From Psychrobacillus sp042945595 (lineage in GTDB: Bacteria > Bacillota > Bacilli > Bacillales_A > Planococcaceae), in contig NZ_CP168493.1 of the NCBI RefSeq assembly GCF_042945595.1, positions 2,976,001 through 3,040,000 of the forward strand: DNA of 64,000 bases, in the 5' to 3' direction. The position numbers and the translations under genes are program-made. Of the stretch, positions 16,708-25,157 are shown piece by piece (position 1 is the stretch's first letter; each line of letters starts with the position of its first letter). The notes under the pieces are model-generated. The model was not told the origin of the DNA. It was given only the letters and a program-made list of their open reading frames with translations, and did not search any database.

Positions 16708-17646
16708 TTATTCAAAAGTTGGTTTATAGAATGACCGGTTTTCTAAGGCAAATAAGCGCTCCGAAAACTCACCAGGATTTGTTTTGTCTAATGCACGATT
16801 TAGCATATTCATTTTTGCATCGATATTATCTATATAATGCAAAATTTCTGCTTCTCGAACCATTGGACGTTTCGGGCTTCCCCACTCTTCTTTTCCATGA
16901 TGACTAAGCACCATATGTTGAAGAAGCATTACCTCTTCCCCTTCAATTTGGAGTTCTTCTGCTGCTTTCGAAATCTCATTTACCATTATTGTAATATGAC
17001 CAAGTAAGTTACCTTCAATTGTATACGTTGTAGCTACGGGACCAGAAAGTTCTAATACCTTTCCTACATCATGCAAAATAATTCCTGCAAATAAAAGATC
17101 TTTATTGAGCGTTGGGTAAAGATCACTTATTGCTTTACCTAGTTTCAACATGGATACAACATGATCTATTAATCCCGACGCATAATCATGGTGATTTTTT
17201 GTCGCAGCAGGAAAGGTCATAAATGCCGTTTGATGTTTCTTTAATAGATGACGAGTAATTCGTTGGATTAATGGATTTTTCATCTCAAAGAAATACTGCA
17301 TTAGCTCTTCCATCAGTTCTTCTTTCGGCTTCTCTGCAGAAGGAACAAGATCATTTATTGTGATTGTTTCATCCAACTTGACTGGTCGAATACTTTTTAC
17401 TCGAAGTTGAAATTTCCCCCGATAATCTTGAATTTCTCCACCAACTCGAACGATTTGACTTGCAGCGAATAACTTTTCGTGCTCATCGTTTGTATCCCAT
17501 AATTTCGCTTCAATATCGCCACTTTTATCTTGTAAGACAAGAGACATAAATGGTTTACCGACTGTAGTAACCCCTTTTGTTGATTGTTTAATCAGTAAGA
17601 ATTGATCGACTGGATCTCCTACTCGTAGTTGTGTAATACCTTTCAT
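16708..17646 (-). CDS. yhaM: 3'-5' exoribonuclease YhaM
   Basis: A 312-aa nuclease. The N-terminal OB-fold (about 12-95: IEAKLWDTNDEHEKLF, VRVGGEIQDYRGKFQLRV) precedes an HD domain (about 155-280) with LFAGIILHDVGKVLEL and HMVLSHHGKEEWGSP as the metal-binding core. YhaM degrades short single-stranded RNA or DNA from the 3' end with Mn2+. The length is as in B. subtilis (314). The ATG at 17646 follows GGAGGAG. It is last in the yhaO-yhaN-yhaM operon, 22 bases after yhaN. Confidence 0.95.
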   Translation of the reverse strand: MKGITQLRVGDPVDQFLLIKQSTKGVTTVGKPFMSLVLQDKSGDIEAKLWDTNDEHEKLFAASQIVRVGGEIQDYRGKFQLRVKSIRPVKLDETITINDLVPSAEKPKEELMEELMQYFFEMKNPLIQRITRHLLKKHQTAFMTFPAATKNHHDYASGLIDHVVSMLKLGKAISDLYPTLNKDLLFAGIILHDVGKVLELSGPVATTYTIEGNLLGHITIMVNEISKAAEELQIEGEEVMLLQHMVLSHHGKEEWGSPKRPMVREAEILHYIDNIDAKMNMLNRALDKTNPGEFSERLFALENRSFYKPTFE

Positions 17647-17668
17647 TTCACATCTCCTCCACTTCCGG

Positions 17669-20344
17669 CTAATATGTCGCTACTTGTACAATATGCGCAT
17701 CTTCCCATACATATTGCATATTGTCATGACATGAAAAATAAAGTAGTTGCTCTTCTTTTTGTAGCTCCTGCATTAATTGTACCACTTGTTGTAAGCGGAA
17801 ACGATCGAAATGTACAAATGGATCATCCATAATAATTGGAAAAGGAGCTTTATTTTTTAAGGATTGTGCAAGTGCGATTCGAAGCGAAATATAAGCTTGT
17901 TCTTTTGTAGCTTGACTAAGTTCATCGATCTTAAAACGTTGTCCACTTGCTTTAATTGCTTCGAAAATTCCTTCTGGCGTTAATACTAGCTGTTCATATG
18001 CTGCACGCGTCAGCATTCTAAAATACACTTGTGCTTTTTCAAGAACTTCCGGAAGGCGTTCTTCTTTTAATTGCACCATCATTTGTTTTATCGCTTCTAC
18101 GACTGTTTTAAAGGCAACCCACTTTTTGACGTATTCATGCAGTTCTGCTTTCTTCTGTTCTATCTTCTGTAGAATCTCACTTTGCTGATCTTCTACTAAC
18201 AGTTTACTTGTCTGATATTGTAAAGATGCTTTTTCTTCTACTAACTCATTTCGACTTTTTTGGATAGCGTGTAGTTGTTCTTTACTCTCGCTTTCAAATG
18301 CTTCGTCAAAATCATCTAATGCCATTTCTTTATTTCCTAGTTGAATTTGAATCTGGTGCAATTCTTTTTCTAGAGAAAGTCTTTTTTCAAAAAATTGGAA
18401 AGCAGCATAAAAATCGCTTTCTGATTCTACTTTTGCTTCTTGGAAAAGCTCTTGAATATTTTGAGCATATGCTTGAAGCAAGGAAATGTTCTCTTTTTGT
18501 TTCAACGTAATCTCCTTTATTTTCTGATGAATAGACTCATTCTCATCCACTTTTTTCTTTTCACTTAAGAAATACTCTCGTAGTTGGTGGAATAACATAT
18601 CTTCAATTAATGGAATATTGACCATGTTTTTTCCCTGTTTCAAAAAACCTTGCATTTTTTTTCTTACTTCGTGTAAATTTATATCCATTTGATCTAATTG
18701 TATTTGTTGTTCTTGAATCATACGTAGTCGACTAAATAACTCTTTTAACAAATTCGGAGAGACCTGGTTATTTAAATGATAGTTTCTTAAAAATGATTGT
18801 ATATCCCGTTCGACTTCTTTCTGTTCCAATTCTAATGCATGTATAGTATTCTCCAACTGACCAATTTGAGTTGCTAAAGCTTGTAGTTCTTTTGCTAATA
18901 AACTTTCGTATGTTCTAATATCATTTGATTGATGAGAGGTTTTAAGAACAAAAGAAAAACCAACATAAACAAGCACACTGACTATTAGAAAAGTTAGCCC
19001 GATTAACCAATTGGATTGCAGAAAAATTAAAATCAGCCCTAAAAGAAAAATGATACTACTAAAAACAACAGGAATTTTACCAGAAGAAGATGATTTCGTA
19101 TGTTTTATCTCTTTTAAACGTCCTTGGTGCAAGCGAAGATCTTCTGACTTCAGTTGATATAATCGATTTTCTTGAAGTAATTCACTTTCTAGTTGTTCCC
19201 TCTTCTTCAATAATGTCACTAGTTTTTCTTCTTGGTGAATAGATATATCCGCTCTTACAATATCGTTTAGATTCTTTTCCCAGTCGATTCCAACTAGTGC
19301 TAATTGTTGCATTTGGTTTTGCAAAGTTTTCGTTTGTTCCTCTTCTATTTGTACTTTTTTTGCTTTCAATTGATGCCATTCTGTTTCATTTGCTAAGAAG
19401 GTTTGTAAAGAATTTAATTGATCTATTGTCAGTAGTGCATTACTATTCGATAATTTTTCTAGATTTTCACTTAATTGTTCCGTTGCGGCTTTCACATTCA
19501 TTTCTTTATCTTTTATACTTTCAAAGCGTCGTATTCCATCTGAAGGAAAGGATTGATGTTGGATTTTTTCTAAAGCAGCTAAGATATTTATTTGCTTTTC
19601 TTTGATCGGTTTTAATTGCTTCCATTGCATAAATCGGTGAATTTCGGACATAACTTTTTTTTCTTGTAAGTTTGTCTGTTCTAGAAGTATTTCAACCTCA
19701 TTTAGTCGTTTAGTGGAAGGTTCATATTTGTCCACTTCTGCTAAATGGGACTTCCATTCTTCCTCCATCTCCCTAAGTTCCTCTATTTTTTGATTAATAA
19801 TTGGTTTTTTCCCACTCGGCTTAAATAACTCGCCCATTTCTTTTACAAATTGTGCTTCCACGTTAGACAATGTATCCATTCCAGTTGTTCCTGAAGAAAG
19901 TAAGGTACGCGTAAGCTCTTCCTCTGTCATCTTATCAAAGCCTTGCAATTGAAGTAAGGAAAAAGAAAAAATAGCTTCGAAATCTACACGATTATAGGAA
20001 TGGAGTAAACTATCTAACTCTTTTTCTCCCCCACGAGTTCCATCTTCAAAATATAAAGTCACATCCCCACTTGCTTTACCTTTCACACGCTCAATTACAA
20101 CCCGTCCCATCTTTTCATCTATAAGTTGTACTTTACCACCATATGCAGCCCCACTTTTAGGCTCATATCTTAATAACTGAGCATTTTTTTGAGGAAAACC
20201 AAAAAGGATATGCAAAATAAATTGCTGAATAGTAGATTTTCCAGCTTCATTTTCACCATAAAAGACATTCATACCTGATTTTAAATCTATTTGGACGTTT
20301 TCATGCTTTCCAAAGCCGTATATATGGAGTTTTTCTATTTTCAT
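17669..20344 (-). CDS. yhaN: SMC/SbcC-like ATPase YhaN
   Basis: An 891-aa SMC/Rad50-like protein. The N-terminal half-ATPase has Walker A GENEAGKST (near residue 34). Long coiled-coil arms fill about 170-780, broken by two adjacent hydrophobic segments near 425-470, an unusual membrane-hairpin feature of YhaN. The C-terminal half-ATPase has the signature region DELSQATKEQAYISLRIAL and Walker B PIIMDDPFVHFD. It pairs with the YhaO phosphoesterase (3 bases upstream), as SbcC does with SbcD, for nucleolytic DNA processing. The ATG at 20344 follows AAGGAGG. Confidence 0.9.
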   Translation of the reverse strand: MKIEKLHIYGFGKHENVQIDLKSGMNVFYGENEAGKSTIQQFILHILFGFPQKNAQLLRYEPKSGAAYGGKVQLIDEKMGRVVIERVKGKASGDVTLYFEDGTRGGEKELDSLLHSYNRVDFEAIFSFSLLQLQGFDKMTEEELTRTLLSSGTTGMDTLSNVEAQFVKEMGELFKPSGKKPIINQKIEELREMEEEWKSHLAEVDKYEPSTKRLNEVEILLEQTNLQEKKVMSEIHRFMQWKQLKPIKEKQINILAALEKIQHQSFPSDGIRRFESIKDKEMNVKAATEQLSENLEKLSNSNALLTIDQLNSLQTFLANETEWHQLKAKKVQIEEEQTKTLQNQMQQLALVGIDWEKNLNDIVRADISIHQEEKLVTLLKKREQLESELLQENRLYQLKSEDLRLHQGRLKEIKHTKSSSSGKIPVVFSSIIFLLGLILIFLQSNWLIGLTFLIVSVLVYVGFSFVLKTSHQSNDIRTYESLLAKELQALATQIGQLENTIHALELEQKEVERDIQSFLRNYHLNNQVSPNLLKELFSRLRMIQEQQIQLDQMDINLHEVRKKMQGFLKQGKNMVNIPLIEDMLFHQLREYFLSEKKKVDENESIHQKIKEITLKQKENISLLQAYAQNIQELFQEAKVESESDFYAAFQFFEKRLSLEKELHQIQIQLGNKEMALDDFDEAFESESKEQLHAIQKSRNELVEEKASLQYQTSKLLVEDQQSEILQKIEQKKAELHEYVKKWVAFKTVVEAIKQMMVQLKEERLPEVLEKAQVYFRMLTRAAYEQLVLTPEGIFEAIKASGQRFKIDELSQATKEQAYISLRIALAQSLKNKAPFPIIMDDPFVHFDRFRLQQVVQLMQELQKEEQLLYFSCHDNMQYVWEDAHIVQVATY

Positions 20345-20347
20345 CGT

Positions 20348-21556
20348 TTATTGCCTCCTTTTTGTAACAACTTTGGTCAGTAACTGTTCCACTTCTTGCA
20401 TTGTTTCTTTCATAAGTTCATTTTCGATTGGATTCAAGTATCTACTCCCTTTTGGATGCTGATATAATTCCTTTAAAGCATGCTTCCAATTGGAGGTGCT
20501 CCAGTCTTGTATCATTTGCATAATCATTTCCGCTTCTTTTATCGTTTCCTTTGGTAAATCAAGTTTTAGCTGTTGAACGATGATAAAATGATTTTCTATA
20601 CTAAGACTGTCTTGAATGATCGAAAGCCACTCTTCTTTCGTCGAAGCTTGCAAAAGTTCTTCTGCATCTTTACCTATATTCGTGAGTGTCAGTTCTATTA
20701 TTGCATTGCCATTGGATTCACTGTACGTTATCAAGGATTCCTCTATTCGAGCAATTAATTCATTTGCATGGATTATTCCGTCACAGGAGACTTCGATTTC
20801 ATCGTAAATAAAAGCAGAAGAAGGTATAAATTGTAGATCCGCATGTCCTTTTGTTATAGAAACTTCGTAAAATCCTTTCACTCCACTTTCATTTCTATGC
20901 CTACTTTGTGTATTACCCGGATAAACAATTGGAGGCTCATTGTGTAGAATGTGACGTTTATGAATATGTCCTAGTGCCCAATAATCATATTGTTTCGATA
21001 ACAGATCAATTTTACGAAATGGGGCATAGACATCATGTTCAGCATTACCTTCTACACTTCCGTGCAACATGCCTATGTGAATATCTTGTCCATTAGCTAC
21101 AGGATAATATGCGTGCATAGCTTCACGAATATGCCGCTCCTTATAGCTAAATCCAGTAATATGGACTTTATTTCCTTTTACATTGAGTATCTTTGTTTCC
21201 ACTTCTTCTTGAAATACTTGCACATTATCAGGAAACTGAAATCTCACCCATTTTCCACTTAAGTGATCATGGTTACCGTAGCTAATAAAAACGGGAATAC
21301 CTTCTGCCTGTAACGTTTTCATCCCTTTTTGAAATAAATGCTGCGCGCGTAAGCTCCTATTCTCTCCATCATAAATATCACCAACAATCATTATGAAATC
21401 CGGTCTGCTGCCAATTGCATAGTCTATTATGTTTGTAAAAGCTTGGAATGTGCTTTCCCGTATATCCTTCCATCTATCTTGCGGAATAGCGGAAATCCCT
21501 TTAAATGGACTGTCTAAATGCAAATCTGCAATATGTAGAAAACGAATTTCTGCCAT
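20348..21556 (-). CDS. yhaO: SbcD/Mre11-like metallophosphoesterase YhaO
   Basis: A 402-aa protein with the five metallophosphoesterase motifs in order: DLHLDSPF, GDIYDGENRS, GNHDH, LHGSVEG and GHIHKRH. They bind two metal ions. The C-terminal part (about 270-402) is the capping and ATPase-contact region. It is first of the yhaO-yhaN-yhaM operon and overlaps nothing, 3 bases before yhaN. It is the likely nuclease subunit of the YhaNO complex. The ATG at 21556 follows GAGGTG. Confidence 0.92.
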   Translation of the reverse strand: MAEIRFLHIADLHLDSPFKGISAIPQDRWKDIRESTFQAFTNIIDYAIGSRPDFIMIVGDIYDGENRSLRAQHLFQKGMKTLQAEGIPVFISYGNHDHLSGKWVRFQFPDNVQVFQEEVETKILNVKGNKVHITGFSYKERHIREAMHAYYPVANGQDIHIGMLHGSVEGNAEHDVYAPFRKIDLLSKQYDYWALGHIHKRHILHNEPPIVYPGNTQSRHRNESGVKGFYEVSITKGHADLQFIPSSAFIYDEIEVSCDGIIHANELIARIEESLITYSESNGNAIIELTLTNIGKDAEELLQASTKEEWLSIIQDSLSIENHFIIVQQLKLDLPKETIKEAEMIMQMIQDWSTSNWKHALKELYQHPKGSRYLNPIENELMKETMQEVEQLLTKVVTKRRQ

Positions 21557-21667
21557 TCAATACACCTCTCAAAAACGAATATTTGTTCTTATTTTATCAT
21601 ATTTTCATAGGATATTCCTAATTTTTTATGTATAATAAAACCAAGAATAATAAAGGGGTGTTAATTC

Positions 21668-21853
21668 TTGAAAACATATAAATTCACTGCATTTGAACCA
21701 ACTGGGAAGCTGATTGTGGAAGAGACTTGGTCATTTGAAAATGATGACGAAGCGAAGAAAAAAGGCGAAGCGGCTATTGAAGAAAAAGGACTGCTTGAAA
21801 CGACTCATCGTTTAGTAAATAGTTCAGGAAAACTAGTTTTATTTCACGTTTGA
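21668..21853 (+). CDS. yhzD: YhzD-like small protein
   Basis: A 61-aa soluble protein, beta-rich then helical then beta: KTYKFTAFEPTGKLIVEE ... DEAKKKGEAAIEEKGL ... GKLVLFH. Length and the ending GKLVLFH match my memory of the YhzD family from Bacillus, which sits beside yhaO. The TTG start at 21668 follows AAAGGGGTG at good spacing. Function unknown. It is divergent from the yhaO operon, which begins about 110 bases away. Confidence 0.7.
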   Translation: MKTYKFTAFEPTGKLIVEETWSFENDDEAKKKGEAAIEEKGLLETTHRLVNSSGKLVLFHV

Positions 21854-21860
21854 AATTTGT

Positions 21861-21897
21861 AAAGAGGCTAAAACCACATTGGTTTTAGCCTCTTTTT
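21861..21897 (+). terminator. Terminator of yhzD
   Basis: A 15-bp perfect stem AAAGAGGCTAAAACC (21861-21875) with 21881-21895, followed by Ts. Confidence 0.92.
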
Positions 21898-21921
21898 AGA
21901 TTGATTTTAGGAAGAAGTAAT

Positions 21922-22005
21922 TTTAGTTGGAACTTTGAAGTGTTTAGTTGGAAAAATGACTGCTTTAGTTGGAATAATCGAGTGTTTAGTTGGAAAAGGA
22001 TATTT
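21922..22005 (+). repeat. 21-bp phased array, 4 units (TTTAGTTGGAA core)
   Basis: The 11-mer TTTAGTTGGAA recurs at 21922, 21943, 21964 and 21985, an exact 21-bp step, with a degenerate copy before it. The 10 bases between cores differ from unit to unit (for example CTTTGAAGTG, AAATGACTGC, TAATCGAGTG). The array lies after the yhzD terminator, reading in yhzD's direction. The mirror-image array is at 23738. Confidence 0.93.
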
Positions 22006-22012
22006 TATCCAT

Positions 22013-22042
22013 AAAAAACGACCATTTTCTATGAATGGTCGT
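22013..22042 (-). terminator. Terminator of the sigma-regulator operon
   Basis: The stem ACGACCATT/AATGGTCGT (22018-22026 with 22034-22042) gives a T run on the minus strand, just after the stop at 22074. Confidence 0.85.
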
Positions 22043-22073
22043 TATATACTACGTGCTGAAACTTTAAATTCCT

Positions 22074-23090
22074 TTATTCATTCCAGTTCCAATAAGTGAT
22101 TTCTCCCAATTGAGCACTGCGAATTTCTTTTAGTTCTTTTAGTTTTAACAACTCTTTTACTGGTCCAGTAACGACTGCTCCGTACGCTTGGAATCCTTCT
22201 TCATTTAAATAGTCGTATCTTTCTTGTAGATGACTTGTATCTAGCAATACTTCCGCTAGTTTTTTATTACCCTTGAGCATCATTTGCATATTGTCGAGCA
22301 TTGCTTGTTGACTTTCTTCTACAGAATTTACCGCCAACTTTGTCACTAAAGAGCTGCTTTTAAAATCATTACTGGTAATCCTTGCCCATGACAATCCCCA
22401 TGGATGGTATAAAGCTATTGAATTACCACCTCTACCCCAACCACCTTCTGTGAATTTCTTCAATTCCCCCGTATATAAAGGCATCCAAACGATATCTAGA
22501 TCGTATGGAGATAAGAGCTGCACTATTTCTTTTGGAGAGTAATACTCTTCTGTAGAAAATGCCAACTCAGCTACATTTCCCTCATCAATTTTCTCCAAAG
22601 TATTCCAAGTACCAGGATAGTCACTTCCATCTAATTTACTACCATAGTTCGGATGATAAGGTAAATCAAAATAAAATCCTCGCTTCATTGAATTGTATGG
22701 ATAACTTTTCTCTATTTCTACATGTGTAAATGCAGTAATAAATGTTTTTCTCAATTTTAATTGTGAAACAACATAATCTTCGCTACCTATTCTTTTTTCA
22801 AGTGGAAACTCTATTTTCTGTGTTAAAAACGGTGTAATTTCATTGGAGGAACTCCGTGCAGCTCCAATAGATAAATCCGGACTAGTCCAATCAATTGCCA
22901 GCTGTTGATAAAATTCAGTTCGCTCACCAATATTGCTAGCTTCATATAAAATGGACAGTGAAATCATATATATAGAATATAAAAGGAAAATAGCAACAGT
23001 CACACGTATTATCTTAAAAGTTAATCTTAAAGAAAACCGATTTTTATATTTTTCAATAATTTTTTCTGCCTTCTCTTCATTCCACATCAT
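22074..23090 (-). CDS. Membrane regulator of the adjacent ECF sigma factor
   Basis: A 338-aa protein with a short cytoplasmic head, one membrane helix (about 30-52) and a large extracellular part, as in sigma-factor-regulator N/C-domain proteins of Bacillales. It probably binds and silences the sigma factor encoded just upstream until an envelope signal arrives. The ATG at 23090 follows AGAGGTG by 6 bases. This start overlaps the sigma stop by 14 bases, which couples translation. The extracellular region is rich in Tyr, Trp and Gly and has no recognised catalytic motif. The signal is unknown. Confidence 0.8.
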   Translation of the reverse strand: MMWNEEKAEKIIEKYKNRFSLRLTFKIIRVTVAIFLLYSIYMISLSILYEASNIGERTEFYQQLAIDWTSPDLSIGAARSSSNEITPFLTQKIEFPLEKRIGSEDYVVSQLKLRKTFITAFTHVEIEKSYPYNSMKRGFYFDLPYHPNYGSKLDGSDYPGTWNTLEKIDEGNVAELAFSTEEYYSPKEIVQLLSPYDLDIVWMPLYTGELKKFTEGGWGRGGNSIALYHPWGLSWARITSNDFKSSSLVTKLAVNSVEESQQAMLDNMQMMLKGNKKLAEVLLDTSHLQERYDYLNEEGFQAYGAVVTGPVKELLKLKELKEIRSAQLGEITYWNWNE

Positions 23091-23631
23091 ATCTGTCACC
23101 TCTTTCAAAATCTTTTCCTAACCTCTCAACTAGCAGTTTAAATCGTTGCCTCGCACGGTACAAATTAACTTTTACTTGATCTAAAGAGATATCTAATGTT
23201 CCGGCCAGTTCTTCGTATGTAAATTGTTCATATTCTCTCAAATAAAGAATGGTTCGATAATTTTCAGGGAGCAGTTCCAATATATCTTTTACTTCATCTG
23301 CAACTTCCTTTACGAATAATTCATCCTCTGGAACACCGTAAGGACTAATAAAATCTGTAGAATTGGAAAGATGATTATAAAAAGGAACCCAGCCCCACCT
23401 TTTTTTCTTCCGCCACTCATCCATATAGGCATTCCGTGCTACTTTAAATAGCCAGCTTTTGACTTGCCCACCTTCATATAAATCCAACGATAAAGTTGCC
23501 CTATAAAATGTTTCTTGCACAAGCTCTTCCGCCATTATGTCGGAGCCGGTCAATTTCAACAAATAAAAGTAGAGAGGCTTGGCGAAAGCTAAATAGACTG
23601 CTTCCAATTCGTCATGCCTAGTTTTCTTCAA
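23077..23631 (-). CDS. ECF-type RNA polymerase sigma factor
   Basis: A 184-aa sigma-70 family member with regions 2 and 4 only. Region 2: MAEELVQETFYRA, then SWLFKVARNAYMDEWRKKKR. Region 4: LPENYRTILYLREYEQFTYE followed by the HTH LAGTLDISLDQVKVNLYRAR. The TTG start at 23631 has GGAGG 7 bases upstream. It forms an operon with its membrane regulator. The upstream gap holds a 21-bp array rather than a clear autoregulatory promoter; I could not assign the -35 ECF motif with confidence. Confidence 0.92.
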   Translation of the reverse strand: MKKTRHDELEAVYLAFAKPLYFYLLKLTGSDIMAEELVQETFYRATLSLDLYEGGQVKSWLFKVARNAYMDEWRKKKRWGWVPFYNHLSNSTDFISPYGVPEDELFVKEVADEVKDILELLPENYRTILYLREYEQFTYEELAGTLDISLDQVKVNLYRARQRFKLLVERLGKDFERGDRYDVE

Positions 23632-23737
23632 CTTTCTACCTCCCTTCCTACTTAAAACGTTCCATTAGGCTAATTGTTACAGTCTAAATGACAATTTCAA
23701 AAAATAATATCCCTGAATTGTCTTCAGCTTCTAAGTT

Positions 23738-23855
23738 TTCCAACTAAGTATGCATTTTTTCCAACAAAAGCTTCTTTTTTTCCAACTATACCCTCAATTA
23801 TTCCAACTAAGGCATTCAGTTTTCCAATTAACCTCAATTTATCCCAATCAACAAT
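23738..23855 (-). repeat. 21-bp phased array, 5-6 units, mirror of the one at 21922
   Basis: TTCCAAC-type cores start at 23738, 23759, 23780, 23801 and 23822, exactly 21 bp apart, with a decayed sixth near 23843. Read on the minus strand the cores are CTTAGTTGGAA, TTTTGTTGGAA, TATAGTTGGAA, CTTAGTTGGAA and GTTAATTGGAA. That is the same motif as at 21922 but inverted. It follows the terminator of the enoyl-CoA hydratase gene in that gene's reading direction and precedes the sigma gene. Confidence 0.92.
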
Positions 23856-23856
23856 T

Positions 23857-23888
23857 AAAAAGAGGAGATCAACGACTACTGATCTCCC
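23857..23888 (-). terminator. Terminator of the enoyl-CoA hydratase gene
   Basis: The stem GGAGATCA/TGATCTCC (23864-23871 with 23880-23887) is followed by a T run on the minus strand. Confidence 0.85.
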
Positions 23889-23895
23889 CACTTAT

Positions 23896-24675
23896 TTACT
23901 TCCCTCTAAACTCGGGCTTACGCTTTTCCACGAAGGCCTGGATTCCCTCTAAGTGATCAGCTGTTTGACGCATTGCTGTTTGTTTAACCGCTTCTTTTTC
24001 CAACATCAATTCTAGTTCTTTTATTTGACTAGCATGCAATATTTCTTTTGAAGCAATCATTGCAGCAATAGGCGATTCTAATAGTTTCTGTGCGTAAGAC
24101 CGAGCCGTTGACCATCCTAATCCATCCGATGCGATTACATCCACTAAACCAATTGCTTTTGCTTCTACTCCTTTAACTATTTCCCCTGCCCATATTAACT
24201 GTTTTGCTTTTGGGATACCTATTCTTTCCTTCAAGAAAAAATGTCCACCACCGTCAGGAACAAGCCCAATTCCAATAAAATTCATTGCAAGTTTGCTATT
24301 TTCTTCTGCGATTACTATATCGCATCCAAGGACCATGCTAAGTCCTAGTCCTGCCGCTGCACCGTGAACACAAGCAATCGTAATTTGAGGGAGCGTATAT
24401 AATGTCATCGCAATTCGACCAAGTTCTACCATGACATCTTCCATATTAAATGGATTCGCTGTATTCATCATCGCTTTAATATCTCCACCAGCGGAGAATG
24501 CACGACCCTCTCCTTTTAACAGTAGGACTTGAATGGAATTGTCATTCTTAATAGACTCCAAGCATTCCGCGAGTTCTTTCATCATCACTTCGTTCATTGA
24601 ATTCATTGCCTCAGGACGATTTAATGTTAAAGCTGCCACCCGTCCTTCTCTTTCTACTAGTAAAGTTTTATACAT
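23896..24675 (-). CDS. yhaR: Enoyl-CoA hydratase/isomerase family protein (YhaR type)
   Basis: A 259-aa crotonase-fold enzyme. The oxyanion-hole regions are visible: GEGRAFSAGGDIKAM and VHGAAAGLGLSMVLGCDIVIA. In place of the second catalytic Glu there is IGLVPDGGGHFFL, with Asp in the position that usually decides hydratase or isomerase activity. The exact reaction is therefore open, but it acts on an acyl-CoA. The ATG at 24675 follows AGGAG. It is monocistronic with its own terminator. B. subtilis yhaR is in the same neighbourhood, which supports the name. Confidence 0.85.
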   Translation of the reverse strand: MYKTLLVEREGRVAALTLNRPEAMNSMNEVMMKELAECLESIKNDNSIQVLLLKGEGRAFSAGGDIKAMMNTANPFNMEDVMVELGRIAMTLYTLPQITIACVHGAAAGLGLSMVLGCDIVIAEENSKLAMNFIGIGLVPDGGGHFFLKERIGIPKAKQLIWAGEIVKGVEAKAIGLVDVIASDGLGWSTARSYAQKLLESPIAAMIASKEILHASQIKELELMLEKEAVKQTAMRQTADHLEGIQAFVEKRKPEFRGK

Positions 24676-24751
24676 ATCTATTTCTCCTCTCCAAGTGAAT
24701 GATCATTCATTCTTTATGTATTCGCCATCCTCTATTATTTCCCTGCTAAAT

Positions 24752-24786
24752 AAAAAAGATCTCCCACAATCGGATGTGAGAGATCC
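24752..24786 (-). terminator. Terminator after yheB-yheA
   Basis: GATCTCcCACA pairs with TGTGaGAGATC (24758-24768 with 24775-24785) and a T run follows on the minus strand. Confidence 0.85.
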
Positions 24787-24794
24787 TTCATTAT

Positions 24795-25139
24795 TTAAAT
24801 GCCTTCATATAGTTCTTGCACTGGTTTAATTAACACACGATTTACTTCTTCAATTATTTGACTTAAGGCCATTTCAGCCTGAAGCATTTGAGAAATTTTC
24901 TCGTTTCCTTGTGCAAGCTGAGCAGTTTTTTGTGCATATTCTATTTCTTCACCAGAAATCTCTTCACCTTTCATCTGCTTTTCTTGAAGGGATAATTGAA
25001 TTTTACGGAAGCTTTGGAATAACGCTAGTGCCTCTTCATCTGCTTTGACAGATTCAACAGCTGCTTTTACATGAGAAAATTCATTCGTTTGGCGTAGTGT
25101 TGCTTCTAACTTATTAATATCATCATAAATATTGATCAT
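24795..25139 (-). CDS. yheA: YlbF/YheA-family protein
   Basis: A 114-aa all-helical protein of the YlbF/YmcA (DUF964) family: IYDDINKLEATLRQTNEF, ADEEALALFQSF, KMQxxQMKGEEISGEEIEYA-like central turn and a C-terminal helix. YmcA and YlbF help RNase Y choose substrates; YheA is a paralogue of unknown role. The ATG at 25139 follows AAGGAG. It is in an operon after yheB (18-base gap), the same arrangement as in B. subtilis. Confidence 0.88.
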   Translation of the reverse strand: MINIYDDINKLEATLRQTNEFSHVKAAVESVKADEEALALFQSFRKIQLSLQEKQMKGEEISGEEIEYAQKTAQLAQGNEKISQMLQAEMALSQIIEEVNRVLIKPVQELYEGI

Positions 25140-25157
25140 TTTAGTTTGCTCCTTTTT

